From assembly GCA_016302965.1 (NCBI GenBank), contig JAEDMP010000062.1:1-14715 (forward strand): a stretch of DNA of 14,715 nt, in the 5' to 3' direction. Positions 7,285-14,368 of the stretch are shown here, in pieces. Source of the DNA: Bacteroidaceae bacterium (lineage in GTDB: Bacteria > Bacteroidota > Bacteroidia > Bacteroidales > Bacteroidaceae). Position 1 is the stretch's first letter. Every line of letters begins with the position of its first letter. The notes under the pieces are model-generated. The model saw only the letters and a list, made by a program, of their open reading frames with translations, was not told where the DNA came from and did not search any database. Both the position numbers and the translations under genes were made by a program.

Positions 7285-7725
7285 ATGAAAGTAACCGAAC
7301 AGACTCTACAGCAGATAGAGCGTACCATTGGCAAGGTGGCCGACAAGTTTCCAACCCATGTGGAGGCCACCATCCTGACCGACATCCATTTCCGTGTCAA
7401 TCCTGAGACGGGGGAGTTTACAGCCTTCGACGACGACGACCGTGAGATTACCCGCTCGGTGGTGGAGCAGTGGATAGGCAATACCGACGAGCATTTCTTT
7501 GAGAATGCGGCCCGGGCCATCCGCAAGTGCCTGGAAAACCGCAAGGAAACCATCGAGGCCATGTCCATCCTCCAGCCTTATTCCTTTGTGCTCGAGGACG
7601 AAGACAAGGAACCCGTCGAGGAACTGTATTTAGTTGACAACGATACGGTGATCATCGATTCGGACATGATGCAGGATTTGGACAAAGACCTCGATGCCTT
7701 CCTGGAGAAATTGCTGAAGGAGTAG
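7285..7725 (+). CDS. Conserved-looking acidic protein of unknown function
   Basis: This is the only complete plus-strand gene. The 146-residue protein starts MKVTEQTLQQIERTIGKVAD and is soluble, with no signal peptide or membrane helix. The N-terminal half has amphipathic helices and a strand pair (EATILTDIHFRVNPETGEFTAFDDDD). The C-terminal half is very acidic and ends in helix (DSDMMQDLDKDLDAFLEKLL). It has one cysteine (C82) and no catalytic motif I can name. I chose the ATG at 7285; a frame extension to a TTG at 7234 would run through the leader hairpin. The gene has its own promoter, diverges from rnf and ends 5 bp before the converging hydrolase gene, so its 3' end has little room for a terminator (a weak stem spans 7713-7735). 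Confidence 0.85.
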   Translation: MKVTEQTLQQIERTIGKVADKFPTHVEATILTDIHFRVNPETGEFTAFDDDDREITRSVVEQWIGNTDEHFFENAARAIRKCLENRKETIEAMSILQPYSFVLEDEDKEPVEELYLVDNDTVIIDSDMMQDLDKDLDAFLEKLLKE

Positions 7726-7730
7726 GCTTC

Positions 7731-9239
7731 TCAGCGTTTCACCTTGGTTTTCACGCCCTTGCTCTCGTTGTGCATGCGGTCGAGTGCCGTCACCACGTAG
7801 GTGCCCATGCGCTTGAGCGGATTTTGGGGCAGAGCGTGGTGGGTGTTGCGTGTGATGGCGGCTATCTTGCTGGCATCATTGAGATTGATTTTTTCTCCGG
7901 GCATAAAATGGTAAACCACGTATGCCGTGGCCTGGTCTTTCCATCCCTTGCCTTTGGGGGCAGTCCAGAAGAGCACTTGCTCTTCGGGTGTCACCTTGAT
8001 GGCCTTCAGCTTCTTCACCTTTTTGGGCGCTTTGCCGTCGATGAAGGGCATGGCGGGCTGCAGGGCGGGGTATTTCCAATAGTGGGTGCGCAGCATGGAG
8101 CCGTATTGGCCGATGTTGTCAACGGCGGCTTTGGCATACCAGAGCACGGCACCCTTCACGTTCCTCATCTCGTTTCTCAGTGCAAATTTGGCGGGCATCT
8201 GGTTGCTCTTCGCATTCTGCAGGTCGGCATATTTGGCGGTGCGCTCCACGTCTTCGCCGATATAGAGCGGACGGTTGCCGGCATGCTTGTCCCACCATCT
8301 GATGAGGGTTTCGTAGTCGGCAGCGGGGTGTCCTATCTGCCAGTAAATCTGTGGTACACAGTAGTCTACCCATCCGTTGTTAATCCAAAGCAGCACGTCT
8401 GCATAGAGGTCGTCATAGTTTTGCAGTCCGTTGGTGTCGCTGCCCATGGGCGAACTCTTCTTGTTGCGGTAGATGCCGAAGGGCGATACGCCGAACTTCA
8501 CCCACGGTTTGATGCGTGAGATGGAGTCGTGCAGCTGCTTCATAAACAGGTTGACATTGTATCTGCGCCAGTCGTCGCGGTTGCCGATGCCATTGCTGTT
8601 CATGCGGTAGGTGGCATCATCGGGGATGGCCTTTCCGGGCGTGGGGTAGGGGTAGAAATAGTCGTCGATGTGGAGTCCGTCGATGTCATATCTCCTGACG
8701 ATGTCGGCGGTCACGCGGCAGATATACTCACGGTTCTCCGCCAGTCCGGGGTTGAGGATATATTGTCCGTCATATTCAAAGACCCGTTCGGGGTGGGTCT
8801 GTGAGATATGTGTCACGGCGAGCATGGTGGTACCCTTGGTCTTGGCTCGGTAGGGATTGATCCAGGCGTGCAGCTCCATGTTTCTTTGGTGGCATTGGTC
8901 CACCATCCATGCCAGCGGATCCCAGTAGGGGGCGGGTGCCTTGCCCTGCTGTCCGCTGAGGAAACGGCTCCAGGGTTCGTAGGGGCTGTTGTAGAGGGCA
9001 TCGCACTCGGGTCTCACCTGGAAGATGATGGCGTTCACCCCGTCCTTCTGCAGTTCGTCCAGTTGGTAGCTGAGCGTCTTCTGCATCTCCCGGGTTGGCA
9101 TTCCCTGGAATTGTCCGTTCACACACTGTATCCACGCTCCTCTGAACTCCCGTTTCTGTTGGGCGGGAGCCTGCAGTGTGCAGCAGACCATGGCGGCTGC
9201 GGCCAGCACCTTGGTCCATGTATTGTAGGTTCTTGTCAT
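7731..9239 (-). CDS. Exported GHL10-family (DUF187, DigH/YngK-like) glycosyl hydrolase
   Basis: The 502-residue protein begins with a signal peptide (MTRTYNTWTKVLAAAAMVCC..., likely cut after APA at 24-26), so it acts outside the cytoplasm. The mature part starts with REFRGAWIQCVNG (30-42), the hallmark of the glycosyl hydrolase-like 10 family, followed by FQVRPECDALY (73-83), HAWINPYRA (124-132), GLHIDDYFYPYP (188-199), FGVSPFGIYR (249-258) and WVDYCVPQIYWQ (290-301) in TIM-barrel order. D192/D193 are candidate active-site acids. About 405-500 resembles a fibronectin type III domain. A family member in E. coli, DigH (YddW), cuts peptidoglycan glycan strands lacking peptide stems, so a cell-wall role is a fair inference; other polysaccharides remain possible. 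It is the last gene of the minus-strand run, 16 bp after the HAD gene. The frame is open up to 9305, but the ATG at 9239 gives the proper signal peptide. Confidence 0.88.
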   Translation of the reverse strand: MTRTYNTWTKVLAAAAMVCCTLQAPAQQKREFRGAWIQCVNGQFQGMPTREMQKTLSYQLDELQKDGVNAIIFQVRPECDALYNSPYEPWSRFLSGQQGKAPAPYWDPLAWMVDQCHQRNMELHAWINPYRAKTKGTTMLAVTHISQTHPERVFEYDGQYILNPGLAENREYICRVTADIVRRYDIDGLHIDDYFYPYPTPGKAIPDDATYRMNSNGIGNRDDWRRYNVNLFMKQLHDSISRIKPWVKFGVSPFGIYRNKKSSPMGSDTNGLQNYDDLYADVLLWINNGWVDYCVPQIYWQIGHPAADYETLIRWWDKHAGNRPLYIGEDVERTAKYADLQNAKSNQMPAKFALRNEMRNVKGAVLWYAKAAVDNIGQYGSMLRTHYWKYPALQPAMPFIDGKAPKKVKKLKAIKVTPEEQVLFWTAPKGKGWKDQATAYVVYHFMPGEKINLNDASKIAAITRNTHHALPQNPLKRMGTYVVTALDRMHNESKGVKTKVKR

Positions 9240-9255
9240 GTCTGATGTATGTTTT

Positions 9256-9885
9256 TTATAGCGAGGGGTGAAGATAGTCGTCAATCTTTGTGGTCCAGTC
9301 TTCACCGTTTTGGGGGCAGTAGGTCAGGAGGCCCAGTTGGCTGGCGGCAGCCACGTTTTTCGGTCCGTCATCGACAAAGAGCGACTCCGATGGATAAATC
9401 ATCTCGGCCAGCATCACCTTTCTGAAAAACAGGTCGTTGGGTTTCATCACACCGAGTTTGTAGCTCAGGTGGCAACTGTCCATATAGGCCGAGAGCGGGT
9501 TGCCGTGGCCGTCGAAATCGCTGCTCATCACCCAGTCGGTCATGAAGGGGTTGGTGTTCGATACGAGTATCAGCCTGTAGCCCTCCTTCTTTAGTCGTTT
9601 CAGCGCCTGCAGGTTGCGCTCGGGCACCTCCTTGCAGTAGCCTCTCCAGGCGTAGGCACACGCTTCGAGCGTCACTTCCTTGCCAATCAGCTCGCTCAGT
9701 TTCTCCCGGAACGTCTCGGCACTGATGGCTCCTCGTTCCAGGTCGCCGAAGATGCCCTCCTGGGTGTAGGCGTCGAGCCGTTGGTCGGCATCTTTCAGCC
9801 CGATTTCCTGAAAACGCCGGATGGCTTGTTGTTGGTCGAGGGTGATGATGACCCCTCCTAAGTCGAATAGAATATTTTTGATCAT
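9256..9885 (-). CDS. HAD-superfamily phosphatase, YihX-like
   Basis: The 209-residue soluble protein has the four HAD motifs. Motif I is FDLGGVI (7-13, nucleophile D8; the usual second aspartate is replaced by G10, as in the YihX group). Motif II is LVSNT (107-111, S109), motif III the lysine in KLGVMKP (K148), and motif IV FVDDGPKN (170-177, D172/D173). An alpha-helical cap lies between motifs I and II (about 15-90), placing it in subfamily IA. YihX of E. coli acts on alpha-D-glucose 1-phosphate, but substrates in this family cannot be read from sequence. It lies 38 bp after metH and 16 bp before the GHL10 gene, probably in the same transcript. The full motif set suggests an active enzyme. 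Confidence 0.9.
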   Translation of the reverse strand: MIKNILFDLGGVIITLDQQQAIRRFQEIGLKDADQRLDAYTQEGIFGDLERGAISAETFREKLSELIGKEVTLEACAYAWRGYCKEVPERNLQALKRLKKEGYRLILVSNTNPFMTDWVMSSDFDGHGNPLSAYMDSCHLSYKLGVMKPNDLFFRKVMLAEMIYPSESLFVDDGPKNVAAASQLGLLTYCPQNGEDWTTKIDDYLHPSL

Positions 9886-9923
9886 AACATTGATGGTGAA
9901 TCTTGTTGGGGGATGAAGAGGGG

Positions 9924-12683
9924 CTATTCAAAGAGGTTCAGCTTGTTGGCCCTTGCCTCTTCGAGCGACCTCATCTCCTGTTGCTTCTGGTTGAATCCCG
10001 TTCTGAGTTGTTCATATTTGTGGTTGACCTCGTCGGTATAGCGGTCGTGATCCTGCTGGTTGAGCAGCCGTGAGGCGGCCAGCACATTCTGCGAGGCGTC
10101 CTTCATCCACACCACGGGTCCGTGGTAGACGGGGGCAATCTTCACCGCCACATGCAGTTCGCTGGTGGTGGCTCCGCCAATCATGATGGGGATATGCAGT
10201 CCGGCTTTCTCCATCTCGCGTGCCACGTTGACCATCTCCTCGAGGCTGGGGGTGATGAGTCCGCTCAGTCCGATGATGTCCACCTGTTCCTGGATGGCCT
10301 TGCTCACAATCTGTTCGGCAGGCACCATCACGCCCATGTCGATCACCTCATAGTTGTTGCAGGCGAAGATGACGGCCACGATGTTCTTGCCGATGTCGTG
10401 TACGTCGCCCTTGACGGTGGCGAGCAATACCTTGCCGGCTTTTTCGGCCTTGCCGGCCTGCTGTGCCTCGATGTGTGGCTGCAGGATGCCGACGGCCTGC
10501 TTCATCGTGCGTGCCGACTTCACCACCTGGGGCAGGAACATCTTGCCGCTGCCGAAGCGTTCGCCCACGGTGTTCATGCCGTCCATGAGCGGCCCCTCGA
10601 TGATGTCGACGGCTCTTTCCGTCTGTTGTAGCGCCTCGCTGAGGTCCTGTTCCAGATAGTCGCCCACACCCTTCACCAGGCTCGTGGCGATGCGTTTGGC
10701 TACGGGTTCCTGGCGCCATTCCTCCTCCTTCTGTACGGGGGTGGCGGCGGCTCCGGCCCCATTCTTGGCCTCCTCCTGCTGTGCTTTCAGCCGGGCGGCC
10801 AGTTCCACGAGCCGTTCGGCTGCCCCCGGCTTGCGGTTGAGGATGACGTCCTCTATCACCTCCAGTTCATCCTTGGGGATGTCGCTGTAGGCCACCTTGG
10901 TGTTGGGGTTGACAATGCCGAAGTCCATGCCCTTGTCGATGGCATGGTAGAGGAAGACGGCGTGCATGGCTTCGCGGATGTAGTTGTTGCCGCGGAAGGA
11001 GAAGGAGAGGTTGCTCACACCGCCGCTGACGTGTGCGCCGGGCAGATGCTTTCTGATCCATTCCGTGGCGCGGATGAAGTCGAGCGCATAGGCATCGTGT
11101 TCCTCCATGCCCGTGGCCACGGCCAGCACGTTGGGGTCGATGATGATGTCGTAGGGGTTCATGCCCAGTCGTTCGGTGAGCAGGCGGTAGGCCCGTTCGG
11201 CTATCTCGATGCGGCGTTCGTAGGTGGTGGCCTGTCCCTTCTCGTCGAAGCACATCACCACGGCGGCGGCACTGTGCTTCATCACGGTACGTGCATGTTC
11301 CAGGAATCGCTCCTCGCCCTCTTTCAGCGAGATGGAGTTGACGATACACTTGCCCTGGCAGCATTTCAGTCCGGCCTCCACCACCTGCCAGTCAGACGAG
11401 TCGATCATCACCGGCACGCGGGCGATGTCGGGTTCAGCTGCCACAAGGTTGAGGAAGGTCTTCATCTCCTCGCGTGCGTCGAGCAGTCCGTCGTCCATGT
11501 TCACGTCAAGCACCTGTGCACCGTCTTCCACCTGTTTGCGGGCGATGGCGAGGGCTTCGTTGTATTGTTTCTCCTTGATGAGCCGGAGGAACTTGCGCGA
11601 GCCGGCCACATTGCAGCGTTCGCCCACATTGACGAACACCGAGTTGCGGTCTACGGCCAGCAGTTCCAGTCCCGAGAGCCAGAGAGCTTCGGGTTTGGCG
11701 ATGGGTTGGCGTGGGGTGGCTCCCTTGACGAGCGGCTGATATTTCTCGATGAATTTCTCGGTGGTGCCGCAGCATCCGCCCACGATGTTCACCAGTCCCT
11801 CGTCCACAAACTCCTTGATTTGCGGAGCCATCGTTTCGGGGGTCTCGTCGTAGAGTCCCATGCTGTTGGGCAGTCCGGCGTTGGGATAGGCGCTGGTGAA
11901 GTAGGGGGCTTTCTGTGCCAGTTCCCGGAGCAGGGGTTTCATCTGTCGGGCGCCGAAGGAGCAGTTCAGTCCCACGGAGAAGATGGGGAAGGCGCTCACG
12001 CTGGCCAGGAAAGCCTCGAGGGTCTGTCCGCTGAGGGTGCGTCCGTTGAGGTCGCTCACGGTCACGGAGAGCATGATGGGCAACTGTCTGCCTCTCTTCT
12101 GCATCGCGTCCATGGCAGCGGCGATGGCGGCCTTGGCGTTGAGTGTGTCGAAGATGGTCTCAATGAGCAGGATGTCTGCGCCGCCCTCTATCAGGGCCGT
12201 CATCTGTTCCTCGTAGGCATCCCTCATCTCGTCGTAACTGATGTCGCGCGCGGCGGGGTCGCTCACGTCGGGGCTCATCGAACAGGTCTTGTTCGTGGGA
12301 CCCACCGACCCGGCCACAAACCTCGGTTTCTCCTCGGTGGCAAAGGCGTCGGCGGCTTCGCGGGCGATGCGTGCTCCCTGCAGGGCCATCTCGTAGCTGC
12401 AGTCTTCAAGCCGGTAGTCGGCCTGCGAGATGCGCTGGCTGCTGAAGGTGTTGGTGCTGATGATGTCGGCTCCGGCTTCCAGATACTTGCAGTGGATGTC
12501 GGCAATGATGTCTGGACGGGTGAGGTTGAGCATGTCGTTGTTGCCCTTCATGATGCCGGGCAGGTCCGTGAAGCGTTCGCCTCTGAAATCCTCCTCTTCC
12601 AGTCCGTATTGCTGAATCATGGTGCCCATGGCACCGTCGAGCACGAGTATACTCTTTTCTGTCTCCTGTCTGAGTCTTTCCAT
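9924..12683 (-). CDS. metH: Cobalamin-dependent methionine synthase without reactivation domain
   Basis: MetH transfers a methyl group from 5-methyltetrahydrofolate to homocysteine through cobalamin. Modules in order: homocysteine-binding barrel (about 8-320) with zinc ligands C241 (GLNCSFG), C304 and C305 (GGCCGTT); pterin-binding barrel (about 345-615) with [21 protein letters not shown] and IDSSDW; an alanine/glutamate linker (630-660); cobalamin cap (about 660-745); and cobalamin domain (about 750-880) with D760-V-H762-D-I-G765, H762 being the lower axial ligand, plus GLSGLITPS and IGGATTS. The protein stops at 919, where the AdoMet-binding reactivation domain of the 1227-residue E. coli enzyme would begin. 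That activity is presumably supplied by a separate gene outside this window, as I recall for Bacteroides relatives. The 50-bp gap to smpB is too short for a cobalamin riboswitch. Confidence 0.96.
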   Translation of the reverse strand: MERLRQETEKSILVLDGAMGTMIQQYGLEEEDFRGERFTDLPGIMKGNNDMLNLTRPDIIADIHCKYLEAGADIISTNTFSSQRISQADYRLEDCSYEMALQGARIAREAADAFATEEKPRFVAGSVGPTNKTCSMSPDVSDPAARDISYDEMRDAYEEQMTALIEGGADILLIETIFDTLNAKAAIAAAMDAMQKRGRQLPIMLSVTVSDLNGRTLSGQTLEAFLASVSAFPIFSVGLNCSFGARQMKPLLRELAQKAPYFTSAYPNAGLPNSMGLYDETPETMAPQIKEFVDEGLVNIVGGCCGTTEKFIEKYQPLVKGATPRQPIAKPEALWLSGLELLAVDRNSVFVNVGERCNVAGSRKFLRLIKEKQYNEALAIARKQVEDGAQVLDVNMDDGLLDAREEMKTFLNLVAAEPDIARVPVMIDSSDWQVVEAGLKCCQGKCIVNSISLKEGEERFLEHARTVMKHSAAAVVMCFDEKGQATTYERRIEIAERAYRLLTERLGMNPYDIIIDPNVLAVATGMEEHDAYALDFIRATEWIRKHLPGAHVSGGVSNLSFSFRGNNYIREAMHAVFLYHAIDKGMDFGIVNPNTKVAYSDIPKDELEVIEDVILNRKPGAAERLVELAARLKAQQEEAKNGAGAAATPVQKEEEWRQEPVAKRIATSLVKGVGDYLEQDLSEALQQTERAVDIIEGPLMDGMNTVGERFGSGKMFLPQVVKSARTMKQAVGILQPHIEAQQAGKAEKAGKVLLATVKGDVHDIGKNIVAVIFACNNYEVIDMGVMVPAEQIVSKAIQEQVDIIGLSGLITPSLEEMVNVAREMEKAGLHIPIMIGGATTSELHVAVKIAPVYHGPVVWMKDASQNVLAASRLLNQQDHDRYTDEVNHKYEQLRTGFNQKQQEMRSLEEARANKLNLFE

Positions 12684-12705
12684 CTTTTTTCCCTTGTTCT
12701 TCTGT

Positions 12706-12742
12706 GCTTAGTAATCTGCGCTTAGTAATCGCGTTAGTAATG
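12706..12742. repeat. Three short direct repeats at the smpB stop codon
   Basis: GCTTAGTAATC occurs at 12706-12716 and 12720-12730 (period 14). A third, slightly diverged copy (GTTAGTAATG, 12733-12742) contains the smpB stop codon and its last codons. On the minus strand the spacer between smpB and metH thus repeats ATTACTAA three times, adding spare TAA triplets. It looks like replication slippage. Confidence 0.8.
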
Positions 12743-13213
12743 CTTCATCGCCCGGTCCATCTCTCGGCGGTCTTCCTTCTCCTTGAGTGTCTGCCGTTTG
12801 TCAAAGTCTTTCTTACCCTTGCAGAGGGCGATGTCCATCTTGGCCCTGCCGTGTTCGTCGAGGAAGACGAGCAGCGGCACGATGGTATATCCCGTCTGTT
12901 TGGTAGCGCTCTGAAGGCGGTCAATCTCCTTGCGGTTGAGCAACAGTTTGCGGTCGCGTTTGGCTTCGTGGTTGTTGTAGGAGCCGTAGAAGTAGGGGGT
13001 GATGTTCATCCCCTTGACCCATATCTCTCCGTTGTTGATGAAACAGAAGGTGTCCACCAGGCTGGCCTTTCCCTGTCTGATGGATTTGATTTCCGTCCCG
13101 GTGAGTACGATGCCGGCGGTGAAGGTCTCGATGAAGAAATATTCAAACGAGGCCTTTTTGTTGCGTATGTTGACAGGACTCTTCTTCCTGATCAGTTCTT
13201 CTTCCTTGTTCAT
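12734..13213 (-). CDS. smpB: SsrA-binding protein SmpB
   Basis: SmpB binds tmRNA and delivers it to stalled ribosomes for trans-translation. The 159-residue protein has the usual length and motifs: [25 protein letters not shown] near the N-terminus (starting about residue 15), [18 protein letters not shown] (29-46), [25 protein letters not shown], and the basic C-terminal tail [26 protein letters not shown] that enters the ribosomal decoding centre. The start ATG at 13213 gives [16 protein letters not shown]. It lies 30 bp after the DMP19-family gene and 50 bp before metH. No tmRNA gene (ssrA) was seen in the window. Confidence 0.96.
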   Translation of the reverse strand: MNKEEELIRKKSPVNIRNKKASFEYFFIETFTAGIVLTGTEIKSIRQGKASLVDTFCFINNGEIWVKGMNITPYFYGSYNNHEAKRDRKLLLNRKEIDRLQSATKQTGYTIVPLLVFLDEHGRAKMDIALCKGKKDFDKRQTLKEKEDRREMDRAMKHY

Positions 13214-13219
13214 GTTCTT

Positions 13220-13247
13220 TCTTGGTCTCTCATTCTTGGTCTCTCAT
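13220..13247. repeat. Tandem 14-bp duplication at the stop codon of the DMP19-family gene
   Basis: TCTTGGTCTCTCAT is present twice head-to-tail (13220-13233 and 13234-13247). The second copy contains the stop codon of the upstream minus-strand gene (13244-13246). The duplication therefore fills almost all of the 30-bp spacer before smpB and repeats the TGA, though in another frame. Confidence 0.85.
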
Positions 13248-13750
13248 TCTTTGATGCTTGCGAATTGTTCGATGTGGTCGTCCACATAGCGGGCCACGTC
13301 CTCGGTCCATTCCTCCTCGTATTCTACGAAGGTGTCGTCGAGGTCGTCGAAGTCCGGGTACTGCTCAAACAGGGCCATAAACTCCTCGTCGGTGCAGTCT
13401 TTTTCGATGTCCTTGCCGTAGCGGTTGTAGAGCGTGTGGGCCTCGTAGATGAGTTTGGCCAGCGGTTTCATGCCCCACAGTTTGATGGCTTTGGCAAAGG
13501 GGTTGAGGAAGATGAAGGGTCCATAGCCGTTGTGGATGAGTTGCACGAATCCCCCGTCCATCACCTCCTGGTGCAGGATGTCGTAGGCCAGCAGCGTAAT
13601 CTGCTGTGCGTTGAGTTCGGAGATGTTCTCCTGGGTCAGTTCCCCACCGATGGCCGTCTTGATGGCGGTCACAAAAACAGCGAGGAATTCGTCCATTCCC
13701 TCGGCTGCGGCACGCCTGAGATCGGCGTCTAAAACAATCACTTCTTTCAT
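13244..13750 (-). CDS. DMP19/DUF4375-family acidic protein
   Basis: The 168-residue protein matches the DMP19-like (DUF4375) family as I know it: an all-helical small protein with the signature HQEVMDGGFVQLIHNGYGPF (60-79) and then NPFAKAIKLWGMKPLAKLI. The C-terminal third is strongly acidic (DIEKDCTDEEFMALFEQYPDFDDLDDTFVEYEEEW). The founding member in Neisseria is a DNA mimic that binds a regulator, but most relatives are uncharacterised, so DNA mimicry here is only a possibility. I chose the ATG at 13750 because it leads directly into the conserved part and sits just after a good promoter; the frame stays open to 13879 but that extension crosses the promoter. It is the first gene of the smpB-metH run. 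Confidence 0.75.
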   Translation of the reverse strand: MKEVIVLDADLRRAAAEGMDEFLAVFVTAIKTAIGGELTQENISELNAQQITLLAYDILHQEVMDGGFVQLIHNGYGPFIFLNPFAKAIKLWGMKPLAKLIYEAHTLYNRYGKDIEKDCTDEEFMALFEQYPDFDDLDDTFVEYEEEWTEDVARYVDDHIEQFASIKE

Positions 13751-13759
13751 AATCGACTG

Positions 13760-13790
13760 CAAACTTAGCGAAAATTCCCGATATGGCAAA
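13760..13790 (-). promoter_or_regulatory. Bacteroidetes-type promoter for the DMP19-smpB-metH-HAD-GHL10 run
   Basis: On the minus strand TTTG (13790-13787) and TAAGTTTG (13767-13760) are 19 bases apart. Initiation would be around 13753-13756, only a few bases before the ATG at 13750, so the mRNA would be nearly leaderless. A second -7-like box, TATCTTTG (13861-13854), lies further upstream but has no matching -33 element. Confidence 0.65.
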
Positions 13791-13886
13791 ATAAATAGGG
13801 CATTATCTGCATTTCTCTGCTTCAAAAGTATTGTTGTCGCAGATTTGATGTTGCAAAGATAATACATCTTCCTGTCCACTGCCTCC

Positions 13887-13964
13887 GTTAATGGCGGTTA
13901 ATGGCGGTTCCGCAAGGTTCCGGCATCAGGATGGCTGTTCTAAGGTTGTCAGGATGGCAGTTCT
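13887..13964. repeat. Cluster of four ATGGCnGTT(A/C) direct repeats
   Basis: ATGGCGGTTA (13891-13900) and ATGGCGGTTC (13901-13910) form a 10-bp tandem repeat, with a further partial unit at 13887-13890. ATGGCTGTTC (13931-13940) and ATGGCAGTTC (13954-13963) lie inside a longer repeat, CAGGATGGCnGTTCT, with period 23. They sit upstream of the DMP19-family gene. They could be protein-binding sites or decaying slippage products. Confidence 0.7.
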
Positions 13965-14056
13965 TGGGTTGCTTTGATGTCCATGGTCATACCCTTGGAA
14001 TAATTCTTTCAATTTATGTTTCTCAAGTTAATGTGGTTAGAGGCAAGCGTTTGATT

Positions 14057-14075
14057 ATGCCCCTTTGGGGCGTAC
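14057..14075. repeat. Compact hairpin, REP-like
   Basis: TATGCCCC, loop TTT, GGGGCGTA forms an 8-bp stem with one G-T pair. No U run follows on either strand, so it does not look like an intrinsic terminator. It may be a small repetitive palindrome or a chance structure. Confidence 0.45.
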
Positions 14076-14368
14076 CATCACTTTTGATACCCAATCCATT
14101 TGAAAGCGAAAGATGAGTCGTTCTAACGGTGATTCCTTTTCCAGCCCCTGTTTTTGCGCCTTGTAATGCTTGTCATCTGATGGGTTCTGGATAGGATTTA
14201 AGTGTCACCCTGTCACCCTTTGCGTAAATAATGAACACTGGGTGTATGTTCCATATGCAAAATTAATCAAAAATATCGTGCCGTGCAAGTGTTTTGGTGT
14301 TAAAGTTGCTTAACAGTTCGCTTCTCCACCTTTGCTATGCAAGGGGGGGGGTGATGGGCAATGAGTGA

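Larger units (their letters stand above)
13751..14368. other. Gene-poor intergenic region with short repeats
   Basis: No convincing gene is seen in these roughly 620 bases. They hold the promoter(s) of the DMP19-family gene, a cluster of ATGGCnGTT repeats (13887-13964), a compact hairpin (14057-14075), a doubled TGTCACCC (14203-14218), a weak minus-strand promoter match (CTTG, 20 bases, TAATTTTG ending at 14258) with no gene behind it, and a G9 tract (14343-14351). A 71-codon plus-strand frame at 13901-14116 is built partly from the repeats and is not called. Confidence 0.6.

Noticed and set aside
7713..7735. Bidirectional terminator between the small acidic gene and the GHL10 gene
   Set aside because: The stem is short with a 2-base bulge and no U run follows on either strand; too weak to call.
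9240..9305. Longer N-terminus for the GHL10 protein (22 extra residues)
   Set aside because: It would bury the signal peptide behind a basic extension and overlap the end of the HAD gene; the ATG at 9239 gives a normal signal peptide.
10944..12725. A 593-codon open frame on the plus strand opposite metH
   Set aside because: It is exactly antisense to a fully recognisable MetH, is full of histidine, valine and glycine in a mirror-image pattern, and has no family motif.
12684..12733. Cobalamin riboswitch upstream of metH
   Set aside because: The spacer is only 50 bp and contains short direct repeats, far too small for the roughly 200-base riboswitch, and no B12-box was seen.
13751..13879. Longer N-terminus for the DMP19-family protein (43 extra residues)
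   Set aside because: The extension runs through both promoter elements and has no resemblance to the family.
13901..14116. A 71-codon plus-strand frame in the gene-poor region
   Set aside because: Its first third is made of the ATGGCnGTT repeats, it has no promoter match ahead of it and resembles no known family.
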